From assembly GCF_021390325.1 (NCBI RefSeq), contig NZ_JAJUWU010000004.1, forward strand, positions 356,564-420,563: a stretch of 64,000 nucleotides of DNA, written 5' to 3'. Below, piece by piece: positions 19,015-27,568 of the stretch. How positions within the stretch are numbered: the first letter of the stretch is position 1; each line of letters begins with the position of its first letter. The position numbers and the translations under genes were made by a program. Source of the DNA: Jiella avicenniae (GTDB lineage Bacteria > Pseudomonadota > Alphaproteobacteria > Rhizobiales > Rhizobiaceae). The notes under the pieces were generated by a model. It did no database searches. It was not told the DNA's origin and worked only from the letters and a program-made list of their open reading frames with translations.

Positions 19015-19341
19015 GGGAATTCGACCTTCTCTCGCTCTCCCCTTGCCAAACGATCGAGCACGCTCGTCATCCGCCCCGGGGGAGACAAGCGGGGCGGGGC
19101 GTCAGCTAATCGACGTTTTCTCAGTCAGGGAGCGCACGGTCATGGGCGGTGATATGCGCGGGAAGTCGAATCTTGTCAATCATGGGAAATCGGGCATGGG
19201 AAATGGGCAGTCGGAATGCGGCATGGGCGACGGAGCGCGAGCCGTGGCGTGATGTGAACCCCATTTTCCTGATCGCCGCATCGCCCTTCCGGTGAGGACG
19301 TTCCCGTGTCAGGGAGAAGCGCACAGCAAGGGATTTCGCCG
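19015..19341. other. Divergent intergenic region, asd to thiN
   Basis: About 330 bases with no gene. From 19186 to 19239 there is a cluster of imperfect short direct repeats around GGGAAATCGGGCATGGGAAATGGGCAG, of unknown meaning. The ribosome binding site AAGGGA, 12 bases before the thiN ATG, lies at its end. Confidence 0.4.
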
Positions 19342-19983
19342 ATGTCGCATTTCGCCGTCCTGCTCGCCGGCCGCATGGTGCCGACGCCGACCCTTCGCGC
19401 GGCGATCGGCGGCGCGCGGGTGATCGCCGCCGACGACGGCATCCGCCACGCCCGCGATCTCGGCCTGTCGCCGGAACTCTGGGTGGGAGACTTCGATTCG
19501 GCGCCGGAAGCGCCGCCCATCGCGCTCGCCGGCATCAGGCGCGAGCCGTTTCCGCGCGACAAGGACAAGACCGACGGCGAACTCGCCATCGAGGCGGCGA
19601 TCGCCCTTGGCGCCACGAAGATCACCCTCATTGGCGCGCTGGGCGGGCCGCGCTCCGACCACGCCTTTTCCCACCTCGTCCTGGCGCTGCGCTATTTTCG
19701 CCAGGGCCTCGACGTCGCTTTGCGCGACGGGGCGGAATCGGCCTTTCCGTTGTCGGCCGAGCCGCGCACCTTCGATCTCGCGGCCGGCGCGCAATTTTCG
19801 ATCCTGAAGTTCTCGGCGGTGCGGGGCCTGATGATCGCGGGGGCGAAATGGCCGCTTCGCGCCGTCGACCTGCCGCTCACCTCCATCCTCACCCAGTCGA
19901 ACGAAGCGGTGGGCAGGGTGACGGTGACGGTCATGGAAGGCGAGGCGATCCTCCTCGCGCAGGACGATCCGGCGGTACGCTGA
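19342..19983 (+). CDS. thiN: Thiamine diphosphokinase
   Basis: A 213-residue enzyme transferring pyrophosphate from ATP to thiamine, giving the cofactor TDP. Family motifs are present: VIAADDGIRHARDLGL, ELWVGDFDS (the acidic DxD-type site), PRDKDKTDGELAIE and a C-terminal substrate site with TQSNEAVGRVTVTV. ATG at 19342 follows AAGGGA; an upstream GTG at 19306 is less likely. No riboswitch is visible upstream. Confidence 0.9.
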   Translation: MSHFAVLLAGRMVPTPTLRAAIGGARVIAADDGIRHARDLGLSPELWVGDFDSAPEAPPIALAGIRREPFPRDKDKTDGELAIEAAIALGATKITLIGALGGPRSDHAFSHLVLALRYFRQGLDVALRDGAESAFPLSAEPRTFDLAAGAQFSILKFSAVRGLMIAGAKWPLRAVDLPLTSILTQSNEAVGRVTVTVMEGEAILLAQDDPAVR

Positions 19984-20227
19984 CGACAGCGCCGCGGCGG
20001 CCGGTGCCGGCCGGCCCCGTCATCGGGCCGCCGACGCGGCGGCGCCCGAGACGCGGGCAAGTCGGCGAACGGCAGTCACGCTGTCGCAAATCGAAACGCG
20101 GTCACGCCGGCGAACGATGAGCACGCCGGCGCAAACCGAAACGCGGGCACGCCGCCGCAAATGTCGCGATCCCGGCCGATCCCTGCTTGGCCTTTCGCGG
20201 CGATTTGACTATGGTGCCGGCCGGAAC

Positions 20228-20304
20228 GGTCCCGTAGCTCAGCAGGATAGAGCATCAGATTCCTAATCTGAGGGTCACAGGTTCGAATCCTGTCGGGATC
20301 ACCA
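20228..20304 (+). tRNA. tRNA-Arg (anticodon CCT)
   Basis: A 77-base cloverleaf with encoded CCA. The acceptor arm pairs GGTCCCG with CGGGATC (one G-U pair). The D arm is GCTC/GAGC; the anticodon arm TCAGA/TCTGA encloses loop TTCCTAA, placing CCT at 34-36. The T arm is ACAGG-TTCGAAT-CCTGT. It decodes the Arg codon AGG. tRNA-Arg(CCT) genes are frequent attachment sites for integrating elements, but no integrase or duplicated 3' end is seen here. Confidence 0.97.
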
Positions 20305-20359
20305 ACGATTTCAATCTCCTCGGGCTGCGCGGGCCTCCGGCTCCAGGCAACCGTACCTG

Positions 20360-21487
20360 CTACGTCGCGTCCGCGAAGCTGCCGGTGTCGAGGAACCGCT
20401 CGATCGTCTCGCAATGGGGGCGGATGTCGATGCCCTGGGCCTCGAGCCAGGCGTCGTCGTAATAGGTGGCGGCATAGCGCTCGCCGCTGTCGCAGATCAG
20501 CGACACCAGCGATCCTTCCTCGCCGGTCTGCATCAGCTCGGCGGCGATGAGGCAGAGCGCGTAGAAATTCGTGCCGGTCGATCCGCCGACGCGGCGAAAC
20601 AGCCGTCCCGAAAGAACCCGCATGGCGGCGATCGAGGCCGCGTCCGGGATCTTGATCATGTGGTCGATCACTTCGGGCACGAAGGAGGGTTCGACGCGCG
20701 GCCGCCCGACCCCCTCGATGCGCGAGGGCGTTGCGCAGCGTGCGCCGCGCCCGCCGCCCCGATAGGCGTCGAAGAAGGCGGAGTGTTCGACGTCGACGAC
20801 GCACAGCCGCGTGTCGAGATTGCGGTAGCGGATGTAGCGGCCGATGGTCGCCGCGGTGCCGCCGGTGCCGGCGCTCATCACCACCCAGCGCGGCACGGGA
20901 TGGGCTTCGGCGCCCATCTGCGCGAAGATGCTCTCGGCGATGTTGTTGTTGCCGCGCCAGTCGGTCGCTCGCTCGGCATAGGTGAACTGGTCGAGATAGT
21001 AGCCGCCGGCTTCCGCGGCGAGGCGCGCGGCGGTGTCGTAGACCTCGCCGGGCGAGGCGACGAAATGGCAGCGCCCGCCGAAGCGGCGGATCGCCTCGAT
21101 CTTCTGGGCGCTGGTCGTTTCGGGCATGACGGCGATGAAGGGCAGATCGAGGAGATTGGCGAAATAGGCCTCGCTGACCGCCGTCGAGCCGGAGGAGGCC
21201 TCGACCAGCGTCGTGCCCTCGCGGATGCGGCCGTTGCAGATGCCGTAGAGAAACAGCGAGCGGGCGAGACGGTGCTTGAGGCTGCCGGTCGGATGGGTGG
21301 ATTCGTCCTTCAGATAGACCGAGATGCCCTTCAGTCCGGGGAAGATCGGCTTGACCAGATGGGTGTCGGCGGAACGGCGGCCGTCGCCTTCGAGCACCGT
21401 CATGGCGCGCCGCGCCCACTCCCGGTCGGGGCAGGGCGGCAAGGCCATCGGCTCGTGACCCATCCTCGCCTCGTTCGTCATCGCCAT
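20360..21487 (-). CDS. PLP-dependent L-cysteine desulfhydrase, Cds1 family
   Basis: A 375-residue fold-type II PLP enzyme. It matches mycobacterial Cds1 (Rv3684), as I recall that sequence, in [20 protein letters not shown] (PLP Lys71), [28 protein letters not shown] and [18 protein letters not shown]. Cds1 breaks L-cysteine into pyruvate, ammonia and hydrogen sulfide; cysteine synthase activity is the alternative. It is transcribed away from a broken LysR-type gene, which may once have regulated it. Confidence 0.85.
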   Translation of the reverse strand: MAMTNEARMGHEPMALPPCPDREWARRAMTVLEGDGRRSADTHLVKPIFPGLKGISVYLKDESTHPTGSLKHRLARSLFLYGICNGRIREGTTLVEASSGSTAVSEAYFANLLDLPFIAVMPETTSAQKIEAIRRFGGRCHFVASPGEVYDTAARLAAEAGGYYLDQFTYAERATDWRGNNNIAESIFAQMGAEAHPVPRWVVMSAGTGGTAATIGRYIRYRNLDTRLCVVDVEHSAFFDAYRGGGRGARCATPSRIEGVGRPRVEPSFVPEVIDHMIKIPDAASIAAMRVLSGRLFRRVGGSTGTNFYALCLIAAELMQTGEEGSLVSLICDSGERYAATYYDDAWLEAQGIDIRPHCETIERFLDTGSFADAT

Positions 21488-21627
21488 TTCAGCTTCTCCT
21501 CGTGCATGCCGGAAAGTCGGTCAACGGGCCGGCACCGGCCGACCCGGGACCCGGCCCTCCGTCGCGGTCGCCACATGCCGACGGTATTGTGGTCGATCGC
21601 GATGGTCCGCCGGATGGAATGCGGGCG

Positions 21628-21948
21628 ATGAAACACATCGCGCTCGATTCCCGCCAGCTCGACGCCTTCGCCGCCGTCATCTCGATCGGCAGCGTCACCG
21701 GCGCGGTCCGCACTCCCGGGCGCTCACAGCCGGTGGTGCCGCGGCAGAGCCGGGATCTCGAAGCCACCCTCGGCTATTCGCCGTTCGATCGCAACGGCCC
21801 GCGCATCGCGCCGAGCGGGCGATGCTCTTTGATCGGGAGGCGGAGCGCTATTTGGCCGGCCCTGATGGCGACGATGGACGAGCGCATCGACGCCGTCAGG
21901 GCCGGTTCGCCGCGCGCCATCGATCGTCGCGGCGCTCGCTCGGCGTGA
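21628..21948 (+). pseudogene. Degenerate LysR-family regulator
   Basis: The frame starts as a LysR-type helix-turn-helix (LDSRQLDAFAAVISIGSVTG, then DLEATLGYSPFDRNGPRIAPSG). Positions usually Ala/Leu/Ser in the recognition helix are replaced (AVRTPGRSQPVVPRQSRD). After about residue 70 the family sequence continues in the +1 frame (LFDREAERYLAG at about 21825-21865), marking a one-base frameshift. It ends near residue 107, whereas LysR proteins have about 300. The sensor domain is missing, so this is a decaying copy, divergent from the Cds1-like gene. Confidence 0.7.
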
Positions 21949-22197
21949 GCCGCTGCACCCGGTGAAGGATTGGTCTCTTCGAAGGAGCCACGGAAAGGCT
22001 CTCTTTCGCTGCGACGCGGTGAAGGGCACGCACTTGCCGCAAAACGTGATTTGCCGGCCTCCCGGCTGTTGGTATGTGAGTGACATTTCCCGAAGGCCGT
22101 CCGACGGAAGTCGCCCCTCGCGCCGAAGACCCGGCCACCGCGACAGACGGCCCACACCGATGCCGGCCCGATGCTTTCGGCCCCGAAGGAAATTTTC

Positions 22198-23445
22198 ATG
22201 GAGCAGATTCGCTCAACCACGCTGCCGAATGCCGTCCGGGACGGTGTCTGGCCCGCGCGCCGCACCGACATCCTCGACTGGCTCGTCCAGAAGACCTCCG
22301 GCGAGCGGTTCATCGACGTCATTTTCCAGCAGCTTTGCGATCGGCTCGTCGAAGCCGGGTTGCCCCTGGGACGCGCGAGCCTGCACTTTCGCATCGACAA
22401 TCCGCAATGGTTCGGCGCGCGCATCGTCTGGCGCAAGGGCACCGGCCAGCCGGAAGTCAACACGTTCGAGCACGGGACGATGGACACGATCGGCTACTCC
22501 GGCAGCCCCGTCGCCCTGGTGCATGACGGCCTCGACGAGGTCCGGTGGAACCTGTCGGCCGGCGATGCCGAGGCTTCGGGACTGCGGCTGTTCGCCCAAC
22601 TCCGGAGCGAAGGGCTGACGGACTACGTCGCCTGGCCGCTGAAACAGACCCTGGGCCGGCGCCATGTCGTGACCTTCGCCAGCGACGCGCCCGAGGGCTT
22701 TTCGAACGAGCACCTCGCGCTGCTGTTCGACCTCCTGCCCATTCTCGCCCTGGTCAGCGAGATCCGGCTGAAGAACCGTCTGGCCCGCACGCTCCTCGAG
22801 ACCTATGTCGGCCCCCATGCCAGCGAGGCGATCCTCGCCGGGGCGATCATCCGCGGCAGCGGCTCGACGGTCGCGGCGGCGATCATGGTCTGCGACCTGA
22901 GGGACTTCACCCACATTTCGGATCTCTGGCCGCGCGACGACGTGATCGAACTGTTGAACAGCTATTTCGACGCGATCTGCGAGCCGATCGAGCGCCATGG
23001 CGGCGAGATCCTGAAATTCATCGGCGACGGGCTCTTGGCGATCTTTCCGCTCGGTCGGCCGAGTGCCTGCGACGACCTCCTCTTGGCGGTGGCCGAAGCG
23101 CGACAGGCGATGGACCGGCTGAACGCCGAGCGGCTGGCCGAAAACCGCGAAGCCTTGCGTTACGGCGTCGGCATCCATGTGGGCGACGTCATGTACGGCA
23201 ACATCGGGTCGCGGAGGCGGCTGGACTTCACCGTCATCGGCCCGGCGGTCAACGCCGCTTCGCGCCTGGAAAATCTCACCAAGCTGGTCAAGCGGCCGGT
23301 CCTGGTGTCGAAGGCCTTCGCCGACATGGCGCGGTGCCAGGCGCGGCTCGAAAGTCTGGGGTCCTATCCGCTGCGGGGCTTCGGCGAGGAGATGCAGGTC
23401 TTTGCGTTCCGGGACGACTGGTTCGTCGCGAAGGCCTCCGCCTGA
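22198..23445 (+). CDS. Class III adenylate cyclase
   Basis: A 415-residue soluble cyclase making cAMP from ATP. The catalytic domain (about residues 225-400) has the metal Asp in VCDLRDFT, Lys and second Asp in GEILKFIGDGLLA, the substrate Asp in RLDFTVIGPAVNAASR and the transition-state Asn/Arg in the same block; Lys plus Asp indicate adenylate rather than guanylate specificity. The N-terminal 200 residues form a globular, GAF-like sensor with no membrane helix and no motif I can name. ATG at 22198 has GAAGGA upstream; ATG at 22171 is less likely. Confidence 0.9.
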   Translation: MEQIRSTTLPNAVRDGVWPARRTDILDWLVQKTSGERFIDVIFQQLCDRLVEAGLPLGRASLHFRIDNPQWFGARIVWRKGTGQPEVNTFEHGTMDTIGYSGSPVALVHDGLDEVRWNLSAGDAEASGLRLFAQLRSEGLTDYVAWPLKQTLGRRHVVTFASDAPEGFSNEHLALLFDLLPILALVSEIRLKNRLARTLLETYVGPHASEAILAGAIIRGSGSTVAAAIMVCDLRDFTHISDLWPRDDVIELLNSYFDAICEPIERHGGEILKFIGDGLLAIFPLGRPSACDDLLLAVAEARQAMDRLNAERLAENREALRYGVGIHVGDVMYGNIGSRRRLDFTVIGPAVNAASRLENLTKLVKRPVLVSKAFADMARCQARLESLGSYPLRGFGEEMQVFAFRDDWFVAKASA

Positions 23446-23518
23446 CGGCCGGGCTCGCCGTCGCCCCGTGCTCGGCCGCCGACGCCGTGCCGGTAAGCGG
23501 CAGTGGCGGCAGCTGCGC

Positions 23519-24241
23519 TCAGCCCGCCGCCGCGTCGAAATAGTCTGGGTAGCGTTCGCAGATGACGCGGACGGCGCTGAGCGTGCCGGAAAGATGCTGC
23601 CGCACCGCGGTTTCGCAGGCGGCCGCGTCGCCGGCCTCGATCGCATCGAGGATCTGGCCGTGCGCGGCGACGATCGCGTTGACCTTGCCGGGATCGGGCA
23701 GGTTGAGGGCGCGCAGCCGGTCGATGTGGCCGGAGCGCTCCGAGATCATGTGCCACAGGGCCGGATGACCGGCCGCCTCGCAGAGCGACAGGTGGAAATA
23801 CCGGTCGAGCGCGGAAAAGCGCTCCAGGCGCTCCTCCTCGAAGGCCCGGATCTGCAGTTGCAGGACATGCCGGGCGCGGGCGGTTCGCGACGGATCGCCC
23901 GCCGCCGCGAGGGTCTTTCCCACCTCGATCTCGAGCGCCATGCGCAGGAACTGCGTCTCCCGCGCATGGGCGACGTTGATCTTGGCGACGACGGTCCGCG
24001 ACTGCGGGAAGATCTCGACCAGCCCCTCGCGCTGCAGCTGGAAGAAGGCGTCGCGCACCGGGGTCTGGCTGACGCCGTATTCGCTGGCGAGCTGGGCCCG
24101 TGACACGAGTTCGCCCGGCCGCAGCCTGAGATCGACGATCCGCCGCCGCAGCGAGCCGTAGATGCTCTGCGAGGCGAGGGGGCGCCGTTCGAAATCGAAA
24201 TCGAGCTCCGCCGTCAGGGCCGGATCGCCGGTCGAGGTCAT
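23519..24241 (-). CDS. GntR-family regulator, FCD (FadR) subfamily
   Basis: A 240-residue repressor. The winged helix-turn-helix spans residues 26-90 (LRPGELVSRAQLASEYGVSQ, TPVRDAFFQLQREGLVEI); the FCD ligand-binding domain spans 95-225, with Asp and His residues for metal (FSALDRYFHLSLCEAAGH, QHLSG). FCD regulators usually sense a sugar acid or carboxylate. The gene is divergent from the TRAP operon it most likely controls; an imperfect inverted repeat lies between them at 24296-24321. Confidence 0.9.
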   Translation of the reverse strand: MTSTGDPALTAELDFDFERRPLASQSIYGSLRRRIVDLRLRPGELVSRAQLASEYGVSQTPVRDAFFQLQREGLVEIFPQSRTVVAKINVAHARETQFLRMALEIEVGKTLAAAGDPSRTARARHVLQLQIRAFEEERLERFSALDRYFHLSLCEAAGHPALWHMISERSGHIDRLRALNLPDPGKVNAIVAAHGQILDAIEAGDAAACETAVRQHLSGTLSAVRVICERYPDYFDAAAG

Positions 24242-24295
24242 GGATTCTTGGTCCGCCAGTTCGTGTCGCCGGAGTCTGTAACAGAGCTTGCCGGG

Positions 24296-24321
24296 CTGAA
24301 ACAAATATATTAGTGCTTCAG
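24296..24321. promoter_or_regulatory. Inverted repeat in the GntR/TRAP divergent region
   Basis: CTGAA (24296-24300) and TTCAG (24317-24321) flank an AT-rich core that includes the palindrome AATATATT (24304-24311). It lies between the divergent regulator and the TRAP operon, a position where an FCD-type repressor would bind. Assignment is inferred from symmetry and location. Confidence 0.35.
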
Positions 24322-24366
24322 ATGGCCGGTCGGAGGCCGGTCGAGCAATTTCCAGGGAGGATTTCG

Positions 24367-25389
24367 ATGTCCATCAGAACGATCGTTCTCGCAGGCCTCG
24401 CATCGGCGGCCGTTGCCGCGCCGGCCGCCGCCGACACCTACACGATCCAGACCTCGTTCAACGCCGGCGACTTCTCGACCACCTATCTGACCGAGAACTG
24501 GCTGCCGAAGATCAAGGAGATGACCGACGGCCGGGTCGAGATCAATCTGACGCCCTCCGGCTCGGTCGTGCCCTCGAAGGAGACGCCGCAGGCCGTCGCG
24601 ATGGGCGTTCTCGACGGCGACTGGACGTCGGTGAACTACTTCTCCGGCCAGGAGCCGGCCTTCGCCATCCTCGGCGACCTGATCTCCGGCTACGACACCC
24701 CGGCCCAGATGCTCGGCTTCTGCAAGGACGGCCCGGGCGAGAAAGTCTGGCAGAAGGCCCTCGACGCGATCGCCGACGGCGAGGTCCAGCTCGTCGGCTG
24801 CGGCCCCTACAGCCGCGAGGCGCTGCCGGCCCGCGTTCCGATCAAGACGTTCGAGGATCTGAAGGGCAAGAAGATCCGTTCGCCCGAGGGTCTCGCCTCG
24901 GCGGTCTTCGCGGCGGCCGGCGCGAGCCCGGTGTCGATCCCCTTCTCGGAAGTCTACGGCGCGCTGGAAAAGGGCATCGTCGATGCCGCCGACGCCTCGG
25001 CCTACGTCAACAATGCCGCCACCGGCCTCAACGACGTCGCGCCCTATCCGCTCTATCCCGGCATCCACTCCATGCCGTCCATGGAGCTGACGATGAACAA
25101 GGCGAAGTTCGACGAGCTCTCACCGGAAGACCAGAAGGCGCTGCGCGACTGGTTCTACATGGCGATGGAGGACCTCACCAACGTCGTCCACGAGCAGGAC
25201 GAGAAACTCGCGGCGGAAGACACCAGGAAGGAAGGTGTCGAGGTCATCGACTGGCCGCAGGAAAGCCGCGACAAGATGCGCGTCGTCGCCCGCAAGGAGT
25301 GGGAGAAGTTCGCCGAAAAGAGCGATCTCGCCAAGGAAGCGCTCGACGCCAATCTGGAATACATGAAGACTATCGGCCTCATGAACTGA
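24367..25389 (+). CDS. dctP: TRAP transporter solute-binding protein (DctP family)
   Basis: A 340-residue periplasmic receptor of a tripartite ATP-independent periplasmic transporter. The signal peptide ends near AAVAAPAAADT. The DctP fold is clear (IQTSFNAGDFSTTYLTENW, LPARVPIKTFEDLKGKKIRS, GALEKGIVDAADASAYVN). The Arg in KKIRSPEG is the position where this family usually clamps the ligand carboxylate. The neighbouring dehydratase and aldolase suggest a sugar-acid ligand. It is followed by dctQ and dctM. Confidence 0.92.
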   Translation: MSIRTIVLAGLASAAVAAPAAADTYTIQTSFNAGDFSTTYLTENWLPKIKEMTDGRVEINLTPSGSVVPSKETPQAVAMGVLDGDWTSVNYFSGQEPAFAILGDLISGYDTPAQMLGFCKDGPGEKVWQKALDAIADGEVQLVGCGPYSREALPARVPIKTFEDLKGKKIRSPEGLASAVFAAAGASPVSIPFSEVYGALEKGIVDAADASAYVNNAATGLNDVAPYPLYPGIHSMPSMELTMNKAKFDELSPEDQKALRDWFYMAMEDLTNVVHEQDEKLAAEDTRKEGVEVIDWPQESRDKMRVVARKEWEKFAEKSDLAKEALDANLEYMKTIGLMN

Positions 25390-25504
25390 GGCAAATTCGG
25401 CCGGCACAAGCGGTCTGCCGGTGCTTCAGGTGGCGAGAAGCCGCCCGAGGCGACAGGCGGGCCGCCCGTCCGGCCGGATCGGTCGTCATCCCCCCGGAGT
25501 TTCC

Positions 25505-26026
25505 ATGAGCAAGTTCCTGTCGCGCTATGCGGCGGCGATGGATCGCGCCAGCGTCTTCATCGGCCATGCCTGCTCGGCGCTGTTCTTCGCCTGCATCGCC
25601 TTTTCGGCGCTCGAAGTGGTCATGCGCTACGGCTTCGATCATCCGACGAGCTGGTCGATCGAATTGACGATGGCGCTCTGTGCCATGGCCTGGGTTCTGT
25701 CGGTCGGCTACGTCACCGAGCGCAACCGCCACATCTCGATCACCATGCTGGAGCTGATGGTCGGTCCGCGCGTCTGGCACTGGTTCCGCCTGATGCAGAT
25801 CCTCGCCGCGATCGTCACCGTCTCGGTCTTCGCGATGGCGGTCTGGGATCCGGCGCTGCGGGTGTTTTCGCGGCCGGAATATTCCGGCACGGCGCTGAAC
25901 TCGATCCAGCCGAGCCTGCTCAAGGTTCTCATCCTGGTCGGCGCGATTCTCTACGTCCTGCAGCTCCTCGCCAATCTCGTCCGCTGGGTGCAGGGCACCG
26001 AGAAGGCCTCGACCCATGGGCATTGA
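25505..26026 (+). CDS. dctQ: TRAP transporter small permease (DctQ family)
   Basis: A 173-residue membrane protein with four predicted helices, the small subunit that pairs with DctM. The DctQ pattern EVVMRYGFDHPTSWSIE in the loop after the first helix is recognisable. It overlaps dctM by 11 bases, so the subunits are translationally coupled. The start MSKFLSRYAAAMDRAS is preceded by CCCGGAGTTTCC, a plausible binding site. Confidence 0.9.
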   Translation: MSKFLSRYAAAMDRASVFIGHACSALFFACIAFSALEVVMRYGFDHPTSWSIELTMALCAMAWVLSVGYVTERNRHISITMLELMVGPRVWHWFRLMQILAAIVTVSVFAMAVWDPALRVFSRPEYSGTALNSIQPSLLKVLILVGAILYVLQLLANLVRWVQGTEKASTHGH

Positions 26027-27332
26027 ATACATCACGATCCTGATCGTCGCCTCGCTCCTGGCGCTGATGGCGATTGGCATTCCGCTCGGCGTCACCACCC
26101 TTCTCGTCTCGCTCGGCACGGCGATCCTCTATTTCGGCGAACGCGCCGGCTTCTTTCTCGTCGCCGCCAACGTCACCGAGGTGCTGCACAAATACGAGCT
26201 GATCGCGGTGCCTTTCTTCGTCTTCATGGCGAACGTCCTGGAGCGATCGGGCATCGCCCACACGCTGTTCGAATCCATGGCGATCCTCGGCGGCCGGTTC
26301 CGCGGCTCGGTCGCCGTGCAGACGACGATCGTCGCGGTCATCCTGGCGGCGATGAGCGGCATCATGGGCGGCGAGATCGTCATGCTCGGCCTCATCGCCC
26401 TGCCGCAGATGCTGCGTCTCGGCTACGACCGAAAGCTCTCGATCGGCATCATCTGCGCCGCCGGCGCGCTGGCGACGCTGATCCCGCCCTCGGTGGTGCT
26501 GATCGTCTACGGCCTCGCCGCGCAGGTCTCGATCACCAAGCTGTTCGCCGCCTCGGCCGTGCCCGGCCTGCTGCTCGCCTCGCTGTTCATCACCTACATT
26601 CTGGTGCGGGTGCGGCTGAACCCGGCGATGGCGCCGATCTACGACATTCCCGAGACCGGCCTTCCGTTCTTCTCGCGGCTGAAGTTCCTGACGGGTGCGG
26701 TGCTGCCGGCAGTGCTGATCACCGTCGTGCTCGGCCTGATCTACGGCGGCATCGCCACGGTGACGGAGTCCGCCGCCGTCGGCGCGGTCGGCGCGCTCGT
26801 GGTCTCGGCAATCCAGAAGCGGCTGTCCTGGACGATGATGCGCGACGCGATGCGCCAGACCGTGCTCACCGTCGGCTCGATCATCTGGCTGGTGCTCGGC
26901 GCCGTCTCCCTGATCGGCATCTACAACCGCATCGGCGGCGGCGACTTCCTGCGCGATCTCCTCGGCTCGCTCGACATCGCGCCGATCCTGGTCATCGTCG
27001 TGATGATGCTGATCGTCATGGTGCTCGGCACCTTCCTCGAATGGATCGCAATCCTCTTCATCACCGTGCCGATCTTCGCCCCGGTGGTGGCCGATCTCGG
27101 CTACGATCCCATCTGGTTCGGCGTGCTCTTCGCCATGAACATCCAGATCTACTACCTCTCGCCGCCCTTCGGCCCCGCCTGCTTCTTCCTGAAGTCGGTG
27201 ACCAAGGACATCGAGTTGCAGGAGATCTTCGCGGCGGTGCTGCCCTTCATCGCGCTGCAGGCGGTGGGCCTGTTCCTGGTGCTGTTCTTCCCGCAGATCG
27301 CGCTGTGGCTGCCGTCGATGCTGGGCAATTAA
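26016..27332 (+). CDS. dctM: TRAP transporter large permease (DctM family)
   Basis: A 438-residue polytopic protein with about twelve helices, the ion-coupled translocation subunit. Family features include GIPLGVTTLLVSLGTAIL, IMGGEIVMLGLIALPQML, and ATLIPPSVVLIVYG, plus a symmetric second half ending with LSPPFGPACFFLKSV. It uses a sodium gradient in characterised members. A palindromic repeat (27333-27379) begins one base after its stop. Confidence 0.93.
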   Translation: MGIEYITILIVASLLALMAIGIPLGVTTLLVSLGTAILYFGERAGFFLVAANVTEVLHKYELIAVPFFVFMANVLERSGIAHTLFESMAILGGRFRGSVAVQTTIVAVILAAMSGIMGGEIVMLGLIALPQMLRLGYDRKLSIGIICAAGALATLIPPSVVLIVYGLAAQVSITKLFAASAVPGLLLASLFITYILVRVRLNPAMAPIYDIPETGLPFFSRLKFLTGAVLPAVLITVVLGLIYGGIATVTESAAVGAVGALVVSAIQKRLSWTMMRDAMRQTVLTVGSIIWLVLGAVSLIGIYNRIGGGDFLRDLLGSLDIAPILVIVVMMLIVMVLGTFLEWIAILFITVPIFAPVVADLGYDPIWFGVLFAMNIQIYYLSPPFGPACFFLKSVTKDIELQEIFAAVLPFIALQAVGLFLVLFFPQIALWLPSMLGN

Positions 27333-27379
27333 CGCATGATCCCGAAAAGTGGGAACCGGTTTCCGGAAAAGATCATGCG
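27333..27379. repeat. Rhizobial-type palindromic intergenic repeat
   Basis: Arms CGCATGATC (27333-27341) and GATCATGCG (27371-27379) enclose CCGAAAAGTGGG, AACCGG and TTTCCGG, with a second nested symmetry (CCGAAAA/TTTCCGG). I know this sequence type as a very common intergenic repeat in Rhizobiales. It sits between dctM and the small membrane-peptide gene and may form a hairpin at the end of the permease mRNA. Confidence 0.7.
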
Positions 27380-27403
27380 CAGACAGGTCTAAGGGAGGTG
27401 CCG

Positions 27404-27565
27404 ATGCAGACCAATCTTCACGACGAGAGCGAAGAGGGCATCTCCGCGGCCGAATTCGACCGCGAGGAGGCGAGCGACGAGGCGAATTTCGGCAACTGGC
27501 CGGAGATCGTCGGGCTCGTCGTCGTCGCCATCGTCGCCTTCATGATCCTCCAAGTCACGGGATAG
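27404..27565 (+). CDS. 53-residue single-helix membrane peptide
   Basis: A short but well-marked gene. AAGGGAGG (27391-27398) stands 5 bases before the ATG, and the dehydratase start codon follows the stop by 3 bases. Residues 1-33 are strongly acidic (DESEEGISAAEFDREEAS), and residues 34-52 form one membrane helix (PEIVGLVVVAIVAFMILQV). I recognise no family. Its place between a TRAP permease and its enzymes suggests an accessory of that transporter or a membrane tether; that is inference. Confidence 0.7.
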   Translation: MQTNLHDESEEGISAAEFDREEASDEANFGNWPEIVGLVVVAIVAFMILQVTG

Positions 27566-27568
27566 ACC

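Noticed and set aside
20228..20304. tRNA-Arg as an attachment site of an integrated island
   Set aside because: No integrase, no duplicated tRNA 3' end and ordinary genes on both sides.
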